DNA from: an uncultured SAR116 cluster alpha proteobacterium | GTDB lineage: Bacteria; Pseudomonadota; Alphaproteobacteria; Puniceispirillales; Marisalimonadaceae | DNA length: 45,677 bases | Direction: 5' to 3' | Assembly (NCBI GenBank): GCA_902619615.1 | Contig: CACNFD010000013.1 | Span: 1 to 45,677, forward strand | Part shown: piece by piece, positions 33,902 to 44,374 of the stretch | Numbering within the stretch: position 1 is the first letter of the stretch | Layout of the letters: every line of letters starts with the position of its first letter | Notes under the pieces: model-generated | The model's database searches: none | Told to the model about the DNA's origin: nothing | What the model saw: only the letters and a program-made list of their open reading frames with translations | Translations under genes and position numbers: made by a program

Positions 33902-34258
33902 ATGATTTCAAATGCATTTGCTCAATCAGCCGCTGGAGGAGCTGGTGGTTTTTCATTACAGGGTCTTCTACCATTCATTTTAATTTTCATAATTTTTTAT
34001 TTTTTGCTTATAAGACCTCAACAAAAAAGAGTTAAACAACATAAATTAATGGTTGAGAGTTTAAAAAGAGGCAACAAAGTTTTAACTGCAGGAGGAATTC
34101 TCGGTGTGGTAACAAAAGCTATTGATGGGTCAGAGACTGTAAGCGTAGAAATAGCTCCAGGCATAACCGTAGAGCTTGCAAGGCAAATGATATCTGAGGT
34201 TCGTGGAGATCAAAAGTTAAAACCTGTAGATAAAAAATCAAATTCTAAAAAAAATTAA
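33902..34258 (+). CDS. yajC: Preprotein translocase subunit YajC
   Basis: Small single-span inner-membrane protein that joins SecDF in the holotranslocon, 118 residues. MISNAFAQSAAGGAGG leads to one membrane helix (about 17-36, LLPFILIFIIFYFLLI) followed by the invariant RPQQKR and the soluble YajC domain (LKRGNKVLTAGGILGVVTK). The chosen ATG has a well-placed GGAG site. First gene of yajC-secD-secF. Confidence 0.95.
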   Translation: MISNAFAQSAAGGAGGFSLQGLLPFILIFIIFYFLLIRPQQKRVKQHKLMVESLKRGNKVLTAGGILGVVTKAIDGSETVSVEIAPGITVELARQMISEVRGDQKLKPVDKKSNSKKN

Positions 34259-34294
34259 TAAAACGTTACTTATGATGCTTTATGGTTTTATGAA

Positions 34295-35863
34295 ATGAAA
34301 AGTTTGTCAAAAACAAGATTAATGTTGATAGTTGCGAGTGTATTTCTGGGTTTAATTTATGCTATTCCAAACTTTTTTAATACATCTAAACAAGATCAAA
34401 CATTAAATTTTTTGCCGGGGAAAAAAATAAACTTGGGCCTAGATTTAAAGGGTGGTTCATACTTGCTACTTAAAGCTGATATGGATGTAGTATTTGCTGA
34501 AAAACTTGAATCACTTCTGTCAGATATTAGATCTTCACTCAGAAAATCAAAAATTGGTTATAAAAAATTGAGTATACAAAATAATATTATTTCATTTCAA
34601 AAACGAAAAGGTTCTTCCAATGAAAAAATTAAATCAATTATATATTCATTAAACAAAAACCTTTTTGTAGAAAATGAGCTTAACTCTTTTTATATAAAAT
34701 TTTCAGAACAAAATAAAAAAAATATTACAAAAACTACAATGGCCCAGGCTATTGAAATAGTAAGAAGAAGAATAGATGAAACTGGAACAAATGAACCTAG
34801 TATTCAACAACAAGGTGCTGATCGTATTATTGTTCAACTTCCTGGTTTAGATGATCCAAGTCGTATAAAAAAATTATTAGGAAAAACTGCAAAATTAACA
34901 TTTCAATTGGCTCATCCTAGTATTTTTCCTGAGGATTTAGATAAAGACTCAAAATCTCCTCCTGGTTTTGTTAAATTACAAGAAGATAAAAATCCTAATC
35001 GTTTTTATATGATAAACAAAAGAGTTATGGTATCAGGTGAAATGCTTAAGGATGCAAGTCCGACATTTGATAGAAACAACAGTCCCTCTGTTTCTTTTCA
35101 ATTATCTCCTTTAGGTGGCAAGAAGTTTGGAAGAGTAACTGGGAAACATATTGGCAGGGCTTTCGCAATTGTTCTTGACGGAAAAGTTGTTAGTGCTCCG
35201 GTTATTCAAACGCAAATATTTTCAACTGGGCAAATTACAGGTTCCTTTACAGTACAAGAAACAAATGACTTGGCTTTGGTTCTTAGATCAGGTGCGTTAC
35301 CTGCTCCAATGGTTATTCTTGAAGAACGTTCAGTTGGTCCGGGTCTTGGAAGTGATTCAATTTCATCAGGAAAGATTGCTAGTGTCTTTGGTTTAATTGC
35401 AGTAATGGTTTTTATGTTAATAACTTATGGTATGTTTGGTATTTTTGCTAACATTGCTCTTATTTGTAACATAATATTTATAATTGCCTTATTAAGCCTC
35501 ATACAAGCCACTCTTACATTACCTGGTATAGCTGGAATAGTTTTGACTATGGGAATGGCTGTAGATGCAAATGTGTTAATTTTTGAAAGAATAAAAGAGG
35601 AATTTAATTTAGGTAGAAATATTCTTGACGCAATCGAATCTGGATTTAAAAGAGCTATTTCAACAATAGTAGATGCTAACTTAACTACTTTGTTTGCAGC
35701 TTTGGCTTTATTTTCATTTGGTAGTGGTCCAATCAAAGGTTTTTCAGTAACTTTAATGATTGGTATAGCAACTTCTATGTTTACTGCGATTGTGATTACG
35801 AAATATATAATTTTCTTTTATTCTAAGAAAAAAGATATAAACAGTGTTTTCCTACAGGGCTAA
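34295..35863 (+). CDS. secD: Protein translocase subunit SecD
   Basis: RND-type membrane protein using the proton gradient to pull secreted proteins through SecYEG, 522 residues. It has an N-terminal membrane helix (about 8-26), the conserved LGLDLKGGSYLLL block (about 47-59), and a large periplasmic part with IVRRRIDETGTNEPSIQQQG and RIIVQLPGLDDP. Five C-terminal helices contain GMAVDANVLIFERIKEE, the proton-relay region. It lies 36 bases after yajC and three bases before secF. Confidence 0.97.
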   Translation: MKSLSKTRLMLIVASVFLGLIYAIPNFFNTSKQDQTLNFLPGKKINLGLDLKGGSYLLLKADMDVVFAEKLESLLSDIRSSLRKSKIGYKKLSIQNNIISFQKRKGSSNEKIKSIIYSLNKNLFVENELNSFYIKFSEQNKKNITKTTMAQAIEIVRRRIDETGTNEPSIQQQGADRIIVQLPGLDDPSRIKKLLGKTAKLTFQLAHPSIFPEDLDKDSKSPPGFVKLQEDKNPNRFYMINKRVMVSGEMLKDASPTFDRNNSPSVSFQLSPLGGKKFGRVTGKHIGRAFAIVLDGKVVSAPVIQTQIFSTGQITGSFTVQETNDLALVLRSGALPAPMVILEERSVGPGLGSDSISSGKIASVFGLIAVMVFMLITYGMFGIFANIALICNIIFIIALLSLIQATLTLPGIAGIVLTMGMAVDANVLIFERIKEEFNLGRNILDAIESGFKRAISTIVDANLTTLFAALALFSFGSGPIKGFSVTLMIGIATSMFTAIVITKYIIFFYSKKKDINSVFLQG

Positions 35864-35866
35864 AAA

Positions 35867-36814
35867 ATGAAATTATTAAGGCTTTTACCAAATAATACAA
35901 ATTTTGATTTTTTGCGTATAAAAGTGTTTGCTTTCTTTTTTTCTTTAATAATTTTATCTGGTACTTTTATCAGTTTAATAGTTAATAATTTAAATTACGG
36001 AATTGATTTTAAAGGAGGAATACTGCTTGAATTAAGAAGTAAAAATCCTAATTCATCTAATATTAATGAACTAAGAGAAAAAATATCTTCTTTAAATGCA
36101 GGTGAAGTTTCGATACAAAACTTTGGTAAAGATACTGATTTTTTAGTCAGAATTCAAAAGCAAGAAGGTGATCAAAAAGAACAAATAGCTATGATTGAAA
36201 AAGTGAAGTCCCTTACAGATAAAGATTACAATGTTAGAAGATCAGAATTTGTAGGTCCGGTTGTTGGGGATGAATTGAAGACAGCAGGAATATACGCTGT
36301 ATTACTAGCTTTAATGTCAATAATGATTTACATATGGTTTAGGTTTGAGTGGCAATTCTCTATTGCAGCAATTTTAGCTTTAATTCATGATGTTTTAACA
36401 ACAGTCGGTCTTTTTTCTATATTACAGCTAGAATTTAATTTAGCTACAATAGCTGCTATTTTAACAACAGCTGGTTATTCAATTAATGACACTGTAGTGA
36501 TCTTTGATCGGGTTAGAGAAAATTTAAGAAGATATAAATCAAAAACTCACTATTTCATTTATAACAAATCAATTAATGAAACACTTTCTAGAACTGTTAT
36601 TACTTCAGTAACAACATTATTGGCATTGTTTATTATTTTCTTTTTTGGTGGTGCGGTTTTATCTGATTTTGCTCTTGCAATGATTTGGGGTGTAATTATA
36701 GGTACTTTTTCATCTATTTTTGTTGCGGTGTCACTTTTGACTTACTTTAATATCAACAAAGGTGAGAAAGTTGATGATCGTGCAAATGTACCAGAATACG
36801 AGAGAGAAAACTAA
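35867..36814 (+). CDS. secF: Protein translocase subunit SecF
   Basis: Partner of SecD in the Sec holotranslocon, 315 residues with six predicted membrane helices. The first helix (about 22-42) is followed by NYGIDFKGGILLELR, then FVGPVVGDELKTAG. The conserved core TAAGYSINDTVVIFDRVREN appears here as TTAGYSINDTVVIFDRVREN, followed by SRTVITSVTTLLALF. ATG is three bases after secD; the gene overlaps the convergent trmFO end by four bases. Confidence 0.97.
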   Translation: MKLLRLLPNNTNFDFLRIKVFAFFFSLIILSGTFISLIVNNLNYGIDFKGGILLELRSKNPNSSNINELREKISSLNAGEVSIQNFGKDTDFLVRIQKQEGDQKEQIAMIEKVKSLTDKDYNVRRSEFVGPVVGDELKTAGIYAVLLALMSIMIYIWFRFEWQFSIAAILALIHDVLTTVGLFSILQLEFNLATIAAILTTAGYSINDTVVIFDRVRENLRRYKSKTHYFIYNKSINETLSRTVITSVTTLLALFIIFFFGGAVLSDFALAMIWGVIIGTFSSIFVAVSLLTYFNINKGEKVDDRANVPEYEREN

Positions 36815-38160
36815 AAATTAACTTTTTTAATCCAATCTTTAAATGAGTTAACCGCAGTATTAGATTGAATTTTTTTCTTTTCTCTTCCTTTGATATGTTT
36901 TTTATTTTTTAAATTTAAATTTATGTCTGGCATTAGTCCAAAATTTATATTCATAGGCTGAAATGTATCTGGGTTTGCATACATCGTGATATGTTTTAAT
37001 AATGCACCAAGTGCTGTGTTTTCAGGAGGTAATTTTAATTTCTTGTTTTTTAAATCATATCCCGCAACAATTCCTGCCATAAATCCAATAGCAGATGATT
37101 CAACATACCCTTCAACACCTGTTATTTGCCCTGCAAAAATAATATTTTGAGAGTTTTTAAGTCTTAAAAATGGGTCTAAAAGTTTAGGCGATTTTATAAA
37201 TGTATTTCTGTGGAGACCACCAAGTCTTGCAAACTCTGAATTTTCAAGCCCCGGGATGGTTTTAAATATATCTTTTTGTGCACCATGTTTCATTTTTGTT
37301 TGAAAACCAACAATATTATATAAGGTACCAGATTTATTGTCTTGTCTTAACTGTACAACAGCGTACGGTTCTTCTTTTTTATGAGGGTTTTTTAATCCTA
37401 CAGGTTTCATTGGCCCATATCTTAATGTTTCATCACCTCGTCTAATTATTTCTTCTATAGGCATACAACCTTCAAAAAATGGAGTATCTTCAAATTCTTT
37501 AAACACCATTTTTGGAGCTTTTTTTATTTTTTCTATAAATTGATAATATTCTTCTTTTGATAAGGGACAATTTATATAATCATCTCCATTTCCCTTATCA
37601 TATCTAGATTGTTTCCAAGCTACTGACATATTTATTGTTTCTTTATAAACAATAGGTGCAATAGCATCATAAAAAGCAAGAGAATTTTCAGAAGTTTTAA
37701 TTCTTATGCTTTCAGTCAATGTCTTGGAAGTCAAAGGTCCTGATGAAACTATTACTCGTTGATTCTTAAATTCATCAAGGCTTCTTACTTCTTGATTTAT
37801 AATTTTAATATTTGGAATTGACTTAATAGTTTTATTAACATCCTTTGAAAAATTATCTCTGTCAACTGCTAAGGCAGACCCAGCTGGTACTTTATTATTA
37901 TCGGCACATTTCATTATCAAGGAGTCTGCAATGCGTAATTCTTCGTGTAAAACTCCAACTGCATTATATTCTTTATCATCAGAACGAAAAGAGTTAGAGC
38001 AAACAAGTTCAGCTAAATATTTTGTTTGATGAGCTTCTGTTTTTACTTTTGGCCTCATTTCATACAAATCTACATTTATGTCAAACTTAGAAATTTGATA
38101 TGCAGCTTCACATCCAGCTAAACCTCCTCCAATAATTACAATTTTGTTAATATTGGTCAT
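36811..38160 (-). CDS. trmFO: Folate- and FAD-dependent tRNA (uracil-54-C5) methyltransferase TrmFO
   Basis: Makes ribothymidine at position 54 of tRNAs using methylenetetrahydrofolate and FADH2, 449 residues. The N-terminal FAD loop is IIGGGLAGCEAA (9-20). Catalytic cysteine C54 is in ELVCSNSFRSD, and the second conserved cysteine C232 is in FFEGCMPIEE. PAGSALAVDR, GFQTKMKHGAQ, RLGGLHRNTF and QITGVEGYVESSAIG are family blocks. It begins one base after uvrA on the same strand, so the two are probably co-transcribed. Confidence 0.96.
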   Translation of the reverse strand: MTNINKIVIIGGGLAGCEAAYQISKFDINVDLYEMRPKVKTEAHQTKYLAELVCSNSFRSDDKEYNAVGVLHEELRIADSLIMKCADNNKVPAGSALAVDRDNFSKDVNKTIKSIPNIKIINQEVRSLDEFKNQRVIVSSGPLTSKTLTESIRIKTSENSLAFYDAIAPIVYKETINMSVAWKQSRYDKGNGDDYINCPLSKEEYYQFIEKIKKAPKMVFKEFEDTPFFEGCMPIEEIIRRGDETLRYGPMKPVGLKNPHKKEEPYAVVQLRQDNKSGTLYNIVGFQTKMKHGAQKDIFKTIPGLENSEFARLGGLHRNTFIKSPKLLDPFLRLKNSQNIIFAGQITGVEGYVESSAIGFMAGIVAGYDLKNKKLKLPPENTALGALLKHITMYANPDTFQPMNINFGLMPDINLNLKNKKHIKGREKKKIQSNTAVNSFKDWIKKVNF

Positions 38161-38161
38161 T

Positions 38162-41026
38162 TTATGCTTTTTTATTTAATAATTTTTTTAAAAAGATACC
38201 AGTATGACTTTCAGCTACCTTTGATACTTCTTCAGGGGTTCCTTGGGCGACAACATACCCACCTTTATCTCCACCTTCAGGGCCTAAGTCTATTATATGA
38301 TCAGCAGTTTTAATAACATCTAGATTATGTTCAATTACGATCATAGTATTACCATTATCTACTAATTCTTGCATAACCTCTAAAAGCTTTTTAATGTCAT
38401 GAAAATGTAGCCCGGTAGTAGGCTCATCTAAGATATATATAGTTCTACCAGTTCCTTTTCTAGATAATTCTTTTGCAAGTTTAATTCTTTGGGCTTCTCC
38501 ACCTGATAGAGTTGTAGATCGTTGTCCAATTTTAATATAGTCTAATCCAACTCTCTCCAAAGTTTCTAATTTTTCATAAATTAAGGGAACAGCCTTAAAA
38601 AGCTCAGCACCCTCTTTGACAGTCATATCAAGTACATCTGATATAGATTTATCTCTCCATTTTACCTCAAGAGTTTCTCTATTATATCTTTTTCCTTTGC
38701 ATTGATCACATTTAACATAAACATCTGGCAAAAAATGCATTTCAATTTTTATAACACCATCACCTTGACAAGCTTCACATCTTCCACCTTTTACATTAAA
38801 TGAAAAACGGCCTGGTAAATACCCCCTTGCTTTTGCTTCTGGTAATCCAGAAAACCAATCCCTAATGTGATTGAAGGCGCCAGTATAAGTGGCTGGATTC
38901 GATCTAGGTGTTCTTCCAATCGGAGATTGATCAATATCAATTATTTTATCGATCTGTGAAATTCCATTAATTGATTTGTATGGAGCAGGTATAGAACTAT
39001 TTCCGTTGAGGATTTTTGATAAGCTTTTTTGCAAGGTTTGTATAACCAAAGTTGATTTTCCTCCACCAGAAACTCCAGTCACACAAGTAAGTATCCCAAG
39101 TGGGAACTCTACATCGATATTTTGAAGATTATTGCCAGAAGCTCCCCTAATTATAATGTGTTTATTAGGATTGACACTTCTTCTTTTTTTCGGCACATCA
39201 ATTTTTTTTATTCCAGCAAGGTAATTCCCAGTTATACTATCTTTTTTTTCTTTTATTTCTGTAGGGGTTCCTTGGGCAATAATTTTACCTCCATTAATGC
39301 CGGCACCAGGACCAATATCAATAACGTGATCTGCAATTAGTATAGCCTCTTCATCATGTTCAACTACGATTACGGTGTTACCAAGGTCTCTTAATTTCTG
39401 AAGTGTATGTAGTAATCTTTCATTATCTCTTTGATGTAAACCAATACTTGGTTCATCCAGTACGTATAAGACACCTGAAAGACCGGAGCCAATTTGACTT
39501 GCCAATCTAATTCTTTGACTTTCTCCACCTGATAATGTACCACTATTTCTTGAAATTGATAGGTATGATAATCCAACACTTGTTAAGAAACCTAATCTAT
39601 CGTTTATTTCTTTTAAAACCTGTTTTGAAATTGCTAGTTCTTGTTCATTGAGTATCTCGTTAAGGTCTAAAAACCATTTTCTAGCTTCTTCTATTGTAAA
39701 TCTTGAAACATCGGCAATATCCAATTTGTTTATTTTTACGGCTAGAGTTTCTAATTTCAATCTCTTGCCATTACATTTTTCACAATCTTTATCAGATTGA
39801 AATCTTCCTAACTCTTCCTTAACCCACTTACTTTCACTTTCTTTTAATCGTCTAGCTAAATTTGGAATAATGCCTTCGAAGACCTTATTAGAACGAAAAA
39901 CTCTTGTCCCATCATTATAAACAATTTCAATTTTTTCATCACCTGATCCATATAATAATTTTTCTTTAATTTCTTTAGAGAGATTTGAAAACTTATCATC
40001 AATATTAAATTTATAATGTTTTCCTAAAGATTGGAGAGTTTGTATGTACAATTTACTAGTATTCAAAGCCCATGGTGCAATAGCACCCTCTCTTAAAGTA
40101 AGATTTTCATCAGGTACTACTAAGTTAACATCAAAAGCAACAGCGTTTCCTAAACCATCGCATTTATCACATGCTCCAGCTGGGTTGTTAAAAGAAAATA
40201 TTCTTGGCTCAATTTCATCGATTGTAAAGCCACTTACAGGACAAGAGAAATTTGAGGAGTAAACTTCTTTTTTGTTACTATCGACATTTAGAACGTACAG
40301 CAATCCATCAGATAATTGTAATGAAATTTCTATAGAATCAGCTAGTCTTTGAAGTAAATCTTTATTTTCTTGTTCGGTTGACTGAGTTATTATTAATCTA
40401 TCTACTACAACTTCTATGTCGTGTTTTTTATATCTGTCAAGTGTTGGTAATTCTTCCATATCATAAAATTCATTATTTATTCTTAATCTTTGGAAGCCTT
40501 TTTTTCTTAATTCTATAAATTCTTTTCTATATTCTCCTTTTCTTCCACGAACAATTGGAGCGAGTAAATAAATCTTTGTTTTATCTTCTTTTTGTAGAAT
40601 TCTATCTACCATCTGACTGACCGTTTGGCTTTCAATTGGTAAACCAGTAGCTGGAGAATATGGTATTCCAACTCGGGCCCATAGTAGTCTCATGTAATCA
40701 TATATTTCAGTAACAGTTCCAACGGTTGATCTTGGATTTTTATTAGTTGATTTCTGCTCAATTGAAATTGCGGGTGATAATCCTTCAATGGATTCAACAT
40801 TTGGTTTTTGCATCATTTGTAAAAACTGTCTAGCATAAGCTGAAAGAGATTCTACATATCTTCTCTGACCTTCTGCGTATATTGTATCAAAAGCTAATGA
40901 GCTTTTTCCTGACCCAGAAACGCCAGTCATTACAATTAATTTATTTTTGGGGATATTAATGTCAATGTTTTTTAAATTATGTTCGTTAGCACCACGAACT
41001 CTTAGAAATTGACTAGCCTCATGCAT
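38162..41026 (-). CDS. uvrA: Excinuclease ABC subunit A
   Basis: DNA damage sensor of nucleotide excision repair, 954 residues. It has two ABC ATPase modules: Walker [10 protein letters not shown] (first) and GVSGGGKST (second), two signatures ([12 protein letters not shown] and [12 protein letters not shown]), and [11 protein letters not shown] and [11 protein letters not shown]. Zinc-binding cysteine pairs are visible at [24 protein letters not shown] and CDQCKGKR. The second Walker A has glycine where serine is usual in UvrA, still a legal P-loop. It is divergent from ssb over about 145 bases, the standard alphaproteobacterial arrangement. Confidence 0.97.
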   Translation of the reverse strand: MHEASQFLRVRGANEHNLKNIDINIPKNKLIVMTGVSGSGKSSLAFDTIYAEGQRRYVESLSAYARQFLQMMQKPNVESIEGLSPAISIEQKSTNKNPRSTVGTVTEIYDYMRLLWARVGIPYSPATGLPIESQTVSQMVDRILQKEDKTKIYLLAPIVRGRKGEYRKEFIELRKKGFQRLRINNEFYDMEELPTLDRYKKHDIEVVVDRLIITQSTEQENKDLLQRLADSIEISLQLSDGLLYVLNVDSNKKEVYSSNFSCPVSGFTIDEIEPRIFSFNNPAGACDKCDGLGNAVAFDVNLVVPDENLTLREGAIAPWALNTSKLYIQTLQSLGKHYKFNIDDKFSNLSKEIKEKLLYGSGDEKIEIVYNDGTRVFRSNKVFEGIIPNLARRLKESESKWVKEELGRFQSDKDCEKCNGKRLKLETLAVKINKLDIADVSRFTIEEARKWFLDLNEILNEQELAISKQVLKEINDRLGFLTSVGLSYLSISRNSGTLSGGESQRIRLASQIGSGLSGVLYVLDEPSIGLHQRDNERLLHTLQKLRDLGNTVIVVEHDEEAILIADHVIDIGPGAGINGGKIIAQGTPTEIKEKKDSITGNYLAGIKKIDVPKKRRSVNPNKHIIIRGASGNNLQNIDVEFPLGILTCVTGVSGGGKSTLVIQTLQKSLSKILNGNSSIPAPYKSINGISQIDKIIDIDQSPIGRTPRSNPATYTGAFNHIRDWFSGLPEAKARGYLPGRFSFNVKGGRCEACQGDGVIKIEMHFLPDVYVKCDQCKGKRYNRETLEVKWRDKSISDVLDMTVKEGAELFKAVPLIYEKLETLERVGLDYIKIGQRSTTLSGGEAQRIKLAKELSRKGTGRTIYILDEPTTGLHFHDIKKLLEVMQELVDNGNTMIVIEHNLDVIKTADHIIDLGPEGGDKGGYVVAQGTPEEVSKVAESHTGIFLKKLLNKKA

Positions 41027-41138
41027 TTTTTTTATTGTATCCTTTTAAATTAATTAAACCTTCCATTTAGTTAACTTTGAAGACATAAAAGTCAATCAAA
41101 AAGATTAATTTTTTGTTTTTTTTAACTAAATGATAGTT

Positions 41139-41144
41139 TATGAT
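41139..41144 (+). promoter_or_regulatory. Candidate -10 element for ssb
   Basis: TATGAT (one mismatch to TATAAT) placed so that transcription would start near 41150, shortly before the ssb ribosome site at 41161. The -35 region is only a T-rich stretch. Confidence 0.3.
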
Positions 41145-41160
41145 ACAACTCATTCTTTAT

Positions 41161-41164
41161 GGAG
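41161..41164 (+). promoter_or_regulatory. Ribosome binding site deciding the ssb start
   Basis: GGAG followed by 7 bases and then ATG at 41172, which yields MSGSVNKVTLVGNLG, the normal SSB N-terminus. The in-frame ATG at 41130 would add 14 residues unlike the family. Confidence 0.75.
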
Positions 41165-41171
41165 ATACAAT

Positions 41172-41636
41172 ATGAGTGGAAGCGTTAATAAAGTTACTTT
41201 GGTAGGAAATTTAGGTCGAGATCCCGAAGTAAGAGCAATGCAAAATGGTGACAAAATTGTTCAACTTAGTGTTGCCACTTCAGATAGGTGGAAAGATAAA
41301 AATTCAGGAGAACAAAGAGAAAGAACTGAATGGCATCGTGTAGTGATATTTAATGACGCTTTAGGAAAAATTGCTGAACAATATCTCAAAAAAGGAAGTA
41401 CTGTATATTTAGAAGGTCAACTTCAAACAAGAAAATGGACTGATCAACAATCAGGACAAGAGAAATACACTACTGAGGTTGTTCTCCAAAGGTATAGAGG
41501 AGAATTAACGTTATTAGGCTCAAGATCTGAAAATCAAATAAGTAATGATTTACAAAATGCTGCAATAGATCAATCAAATCAGATTTCTATGTCAGATAAT
41601 ATTGCATCAGATTTAGATGACGAAATTCCATTTTAA
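41172..41636 (+). CDS. ssb: Single-stranded DNA-binding protein
   Basis: Tetrameric SSB for replication and repair, 154 residues. The OB-fold occupies about residues 4-110 (VNKVTLVGNLGRDPEVR, ATSDRWKDKNSGEQRERTEWHRVV, GQLQTRKWTDQQSGQEKYTTEVV). A flexible linker rich in asparagine, serine and glutamine leads to the acidic tip DDEIPF, which recruits partner proteins. Intact and of normal length. It is followed by gyrA about 98 bases later. Confidence 0.97.
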   Translation: MSGSVNKVTLVGNLGRDPEVRAMQNGDKIVQLSVATSDRWKDKNSGEQRERTEWHRVVIFNDALGKIAEQYLKKGSTVYLEGQLQTRKWTDQQSGQEKYTTEVVLQRYRGELTLLGSRSENQISNDLQNAAIDQSNQISMSDNIASDLDDEIPF

Positions 41637-41660
41637 ATTGATTTAGATATATTATAGATA

Positions 41661-41689
41661 TTGTTATATAAATAAAAACAATATACAAT
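41661..41689 (+). promoter_or_regulatory. Candidate sigma70 promoter for gyrA
   Basis: TTGTTA (41661-41666), exactly 17 bases, then TACAAT (41684-41689, one mismatch to consensus). It lies in the ssb-gyrA gap. The -10 element is inside a perfect inverted repeat. Confidence 0.45.
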
Positions 41690-41696
41690 ATATTGT
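41678..41696. repeat. Perfect inverted repeat overlapping the gyrA -10 element
   Basis: ACAATATA-CAA-TATATTGT, 8-bp arms with a 3-base centre and almost wholly A/T. It may be an operator or a torsion-sensitive element; as RNA its stem would be weak. Confidence 0.45.
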
Positions 41697-41724
41697 GAAT
41701 TCTAGTTTTTGTTAACTAATTATT

Positions 41725-41728
41725 GGAG
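41725..41728 (+). promoter_or_regulatory. Ribosome binding site deciding the gyrA TTG start
   Basis: GGAG stands 6 bases before TTG at 41735. The in-frame TTG at 41723 overlaps the site itself, so 41735 is the likelier start. Confidence 0.6.
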
Positions 41729-41734
41729 CTTTCT

Positions 41735-44332
41735 TTGTCAAAAGAAAAAGATAATCCTAATAGTCAATCTTTAATATCAATAACAGACGAAATGAAAAAA
41801 TCATACCTTGATTATGCAATGAGTGTGATTGTGTCAAGAGCTTTGCCTGATGTAAGAGATGGTCTTAAACCAGTGCATAGGCGTATATTATACGCAATGG
41901 TTGAAGGGGGATATGATTGGTCTAAGCCATATAGAAAATCAGCTAGAGTTGTGGGTGATGTTATGGGTAATTATCATCCTCATGGTGATACAGCAATATA
42001 TGATTCCATGGTAAGAATGGCTCAAGAATTTTCAATGAGACTTAAGCTTGTTGATGGTCAAGGTAATTTTGGATCTATAGATGGTGATCCACCAGCAGCA
42101 ATGAGGTATACAGAATCCAGACTTGCTAAATCTTCTGAAAGTTTGTTAAGAGATATTGACAAAGACACAATTGACTTTATTCCTAATTATGATGAATCCC
42201 AATTAGAACCGTCTGTCTTGCCAGCAGAATTTCCAAATATGCTTGTGAATGGTGCTGGTGGTATTGCAGTTGGTATGGCAACAAATATTCCACCCCATAA
42301 TCCCGGTGAAGTAATACGTGCATGTAAAGTTCTCATAGAAAATCCAAATACAAGCTTAGAAGAGTTAATGGAGATAATTCCTGGCCCTGACTTTCCTACT
42401 GCAGGCATGATAATGGGTAGGGCAGGTATTAGAGAAGCTTTTAGAACAGGAAGAGGTAGTATAATTATGCGATCAAAAGCAGAAATTATACAAACAGGTA
42501 AAAACTTTGATCGAGAAACTATAATTATTACTGAAATTCCATTTCAAGTTAATAAAGCTCTTGTTTTAGAAAAAATAGGAGATTTGATTAGAGACAAAAC
42601 TATAGAAGGGATTTCTGATTTAAGAGATGAATCTGATAGAAATGGAATGAGAATTGTTATTGAAATTAAAAAGGATATTCAAGGAGATGTTGTTTTAAAC
42701 CAATTATGGCGCCATACAAGATTGCAAACCAGTTTTTCTGTAAATATGTTAGCCTTGGATAATGGACAACCAAAGCAAATGGGTCTAGTTGACATTCTTC
42801 ATGCCTTTATAGATTTTAGATTTGAAGTAGTGACAAGAAGGACTAAGTTTTTACTAAATAAATCTAGAAATAGAGCTCATATTTTAGCTGGATTGATGGT
42901 GGCAATAACAAGCATTGATGAAGTTATTGATTTAATAAAAGGTTCAACTGACCCAGAAAACGCTCGTAAAGAATTATGTGCAAAGTCATGGCCAGCTAAA
43001 GAAGTTGCACATTTTATAAAATTAATTGATGAACCTGAACATCAAATTGTTAATAATCATTATAAATTATCAGTTGCTCAAGCTAAAGCTATTTTAGAAC
43101 TTAGATTGCAGCGACTTACCGGAATGGAAAGATCTAAGTTAGAAAAAGAAACTGAAGAATTATCTAATCAAATAAAAGAATATTTAATTATTCTCACTGA
43201 TAAATTCAAACTTACAAATTTAATACAAAATGAACTTGATGAAGTTTTAACAAAAATTGATGATCCGAGAAGGACTGAAATCAATGATAGTTTTGTTGAC
43301 CATGACGATGAAGATTTAATTCAAAAAGAAGACATGGTAGTTACAGTAAGTCACAGAGGATACATTAAAAGAGTTTCATTATCTACATATCGAGCACAAA
43401 AAAGAGGTGGCAAAGGTAGAGCAGGTATGAAAATGAGGGATGAAGACACTGTTACTTCACTATTCGTTACAAATACACATACACCAATATTATTTTTTAC
43501 ATCCTCAGGGATGGTTTATCAATTAAAATGCTATAAATTACCAGAATCTGCGCCTCAAGCATTAGGGAAACCAATGATTAATTTACTTCCAATAGAGCAA
43601 GATGAAAAAATACATACTGTTATGCCAATGCCAGAAAATGAAGAGACATGGGAAAATCTACAAATTATTTTTGCTACTAAAAATGGAAATATTAGAAGAA
43701 ATCAGTTGAGTGATTTTACCAACATTCGACAAAATGGAAAAATTGCGATGAAACTTAACGAAAACGATGAATTAGTTTCAGTAATTCCATGCTCTGATAA
43801 AGACAATGTTTTATTAGCAACTAGGTTAGGTAAAGCAATTAGGTTCGATGTCAATGATGTCAGAGTTTTTGTGGGAAGAGGGTCATCGGGTGTAAGAGGA
43901 ATAAAATTAAAACCTAATGATTACGTAGTATCAATGTCATTGATATCTAGGTTGGAAAAAAGGTATATATTGTCCGTTACTGAAAATGGTTTTGGTAAAA
44001 GAACCCCCATTGAAGATTATAGATTGACTAATAGAGGCGGTCAAGGAGTAGCAAACATAGAATGTTCGACTAGAAATGGACCTGTTGTGGCTTCATATGT
44101 TGCTTCTGAGGATGATCAGATAATGTTAGTTACCAACTCAGGCAAACTTATACGTATTCGTGTTCATGGAGGAGAAGGTGACTCTATCAGAATCGCAGGA
44201 CGGAAGACACAAGGAGTAACTCTTTTTGATGTTGATAATGAAGAAAAAGTGGTTTCTGTCGCGTTGTTAACTGATAATGATGAAGAGGATAATGCTGTAG
44301 AAAATGACAATGAAGTTGCAACTAATGAATAA
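41735..44332 (+). CDS. gyrA: DNA gyrase subunit A
   Basis: Breakage-reunion subunit of gyrase, 865 residues from the TTG at 41735. The catalytic tyrosine is Y125 in AAMRYTES. The winged-helix region has [19 protein letters not shown], where T86 occupies the place of E. coli Ser83 and D90 that of Asp87. The GyrA box reads QKRGGKG, identifying gyrase rather than topoisomerase IV, and the six-bladed C-terminal wrapping domain runs from about 515 to 840. It ends in an acidic tail ([18 protein letters not shown]). No ATG start is available near the N-terminus, so this essential gene uses TTG. coaD follows after 42 bases. Confidence 0.96.
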   Translation: MSKEKDNPNSQSLISITDEMKKSYLDYAMSVIVSRALPDVRDGLKPVHRRILYAMVEGGYDWSKPYRKSARVVGDVMGNYHPHGDTAIYDSMVRMAQEFSMRLKLVDGQGNFGSIDGDPPAAMRYTESRLAKSSESLLRDIDKDTIDFIPNYDESQLEPSVLPAEFPNMLVNGAGGIAVGMATNIPPHNPGEVIRACKVLIENPNTSLEELMEIIPGPDFPTAGMIMGRAGIREAFRTGRGSIIMRSKAEIIQTGKNFDRETIIITEIPFQVNKALVLEKIGDLIRDKTIEGISDLRDESDRNGMRIVIEIKKDIQGDVVLNQLWRHTRLQTSFSVNMLALDNGQPKQMGLVDILHAFIDFRFEVVTRRTKFLLNKSRNRAHILAGLMVAITSIDEVIDLIKGSTDPENARKELCAKSWPAKEVAHFIKLIDEPEHQIVNNHYKLSVAQAKAILELRLQRLTGMERSKLEKETEELSNQIKEYLIILTDKFKLTNLIQNELDEVLTKIDDPRRTEINDSFVDHDDEDLIQKEDMVVTVSHRGYIKRVSLSTYRAQKRGGKGRAGMKMRDEDTVTSLFVTNTHTPILFFTSSGMVYQLKCYKLPESAPQALGKPMINLLPIEQDEKIHTVMPMPENEETWENLQIIFATKNGNIRRNQLSDFTNIRQNGKIAMKLNENDELVSVIPCSDKDNVLLATRLGKAIRFDVNDVRVFVGRGSSGVRGIKLKPNDYVVSMSLISRLEKRYILSVTENGFGKRTPIEDYRLTNRGGQGVANIECSTRNGPVVASYVASEDDQIMLVTNSGKLIRIRVHGGEGDSIRIAGRKTQGVTLFDVDNEEKVVSVALLTDNDEEDNAVENDNEVATNE

Positions 44333-44374
44333 GAATATTAAATCATATCATTAGATATGTGAAGAGAGTATTTG

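Noticed and set aside
33835-34035. Plus-strand open frame overlapping the start of yajC
   Set aside because: It is in another frame from yajC and has no family features.
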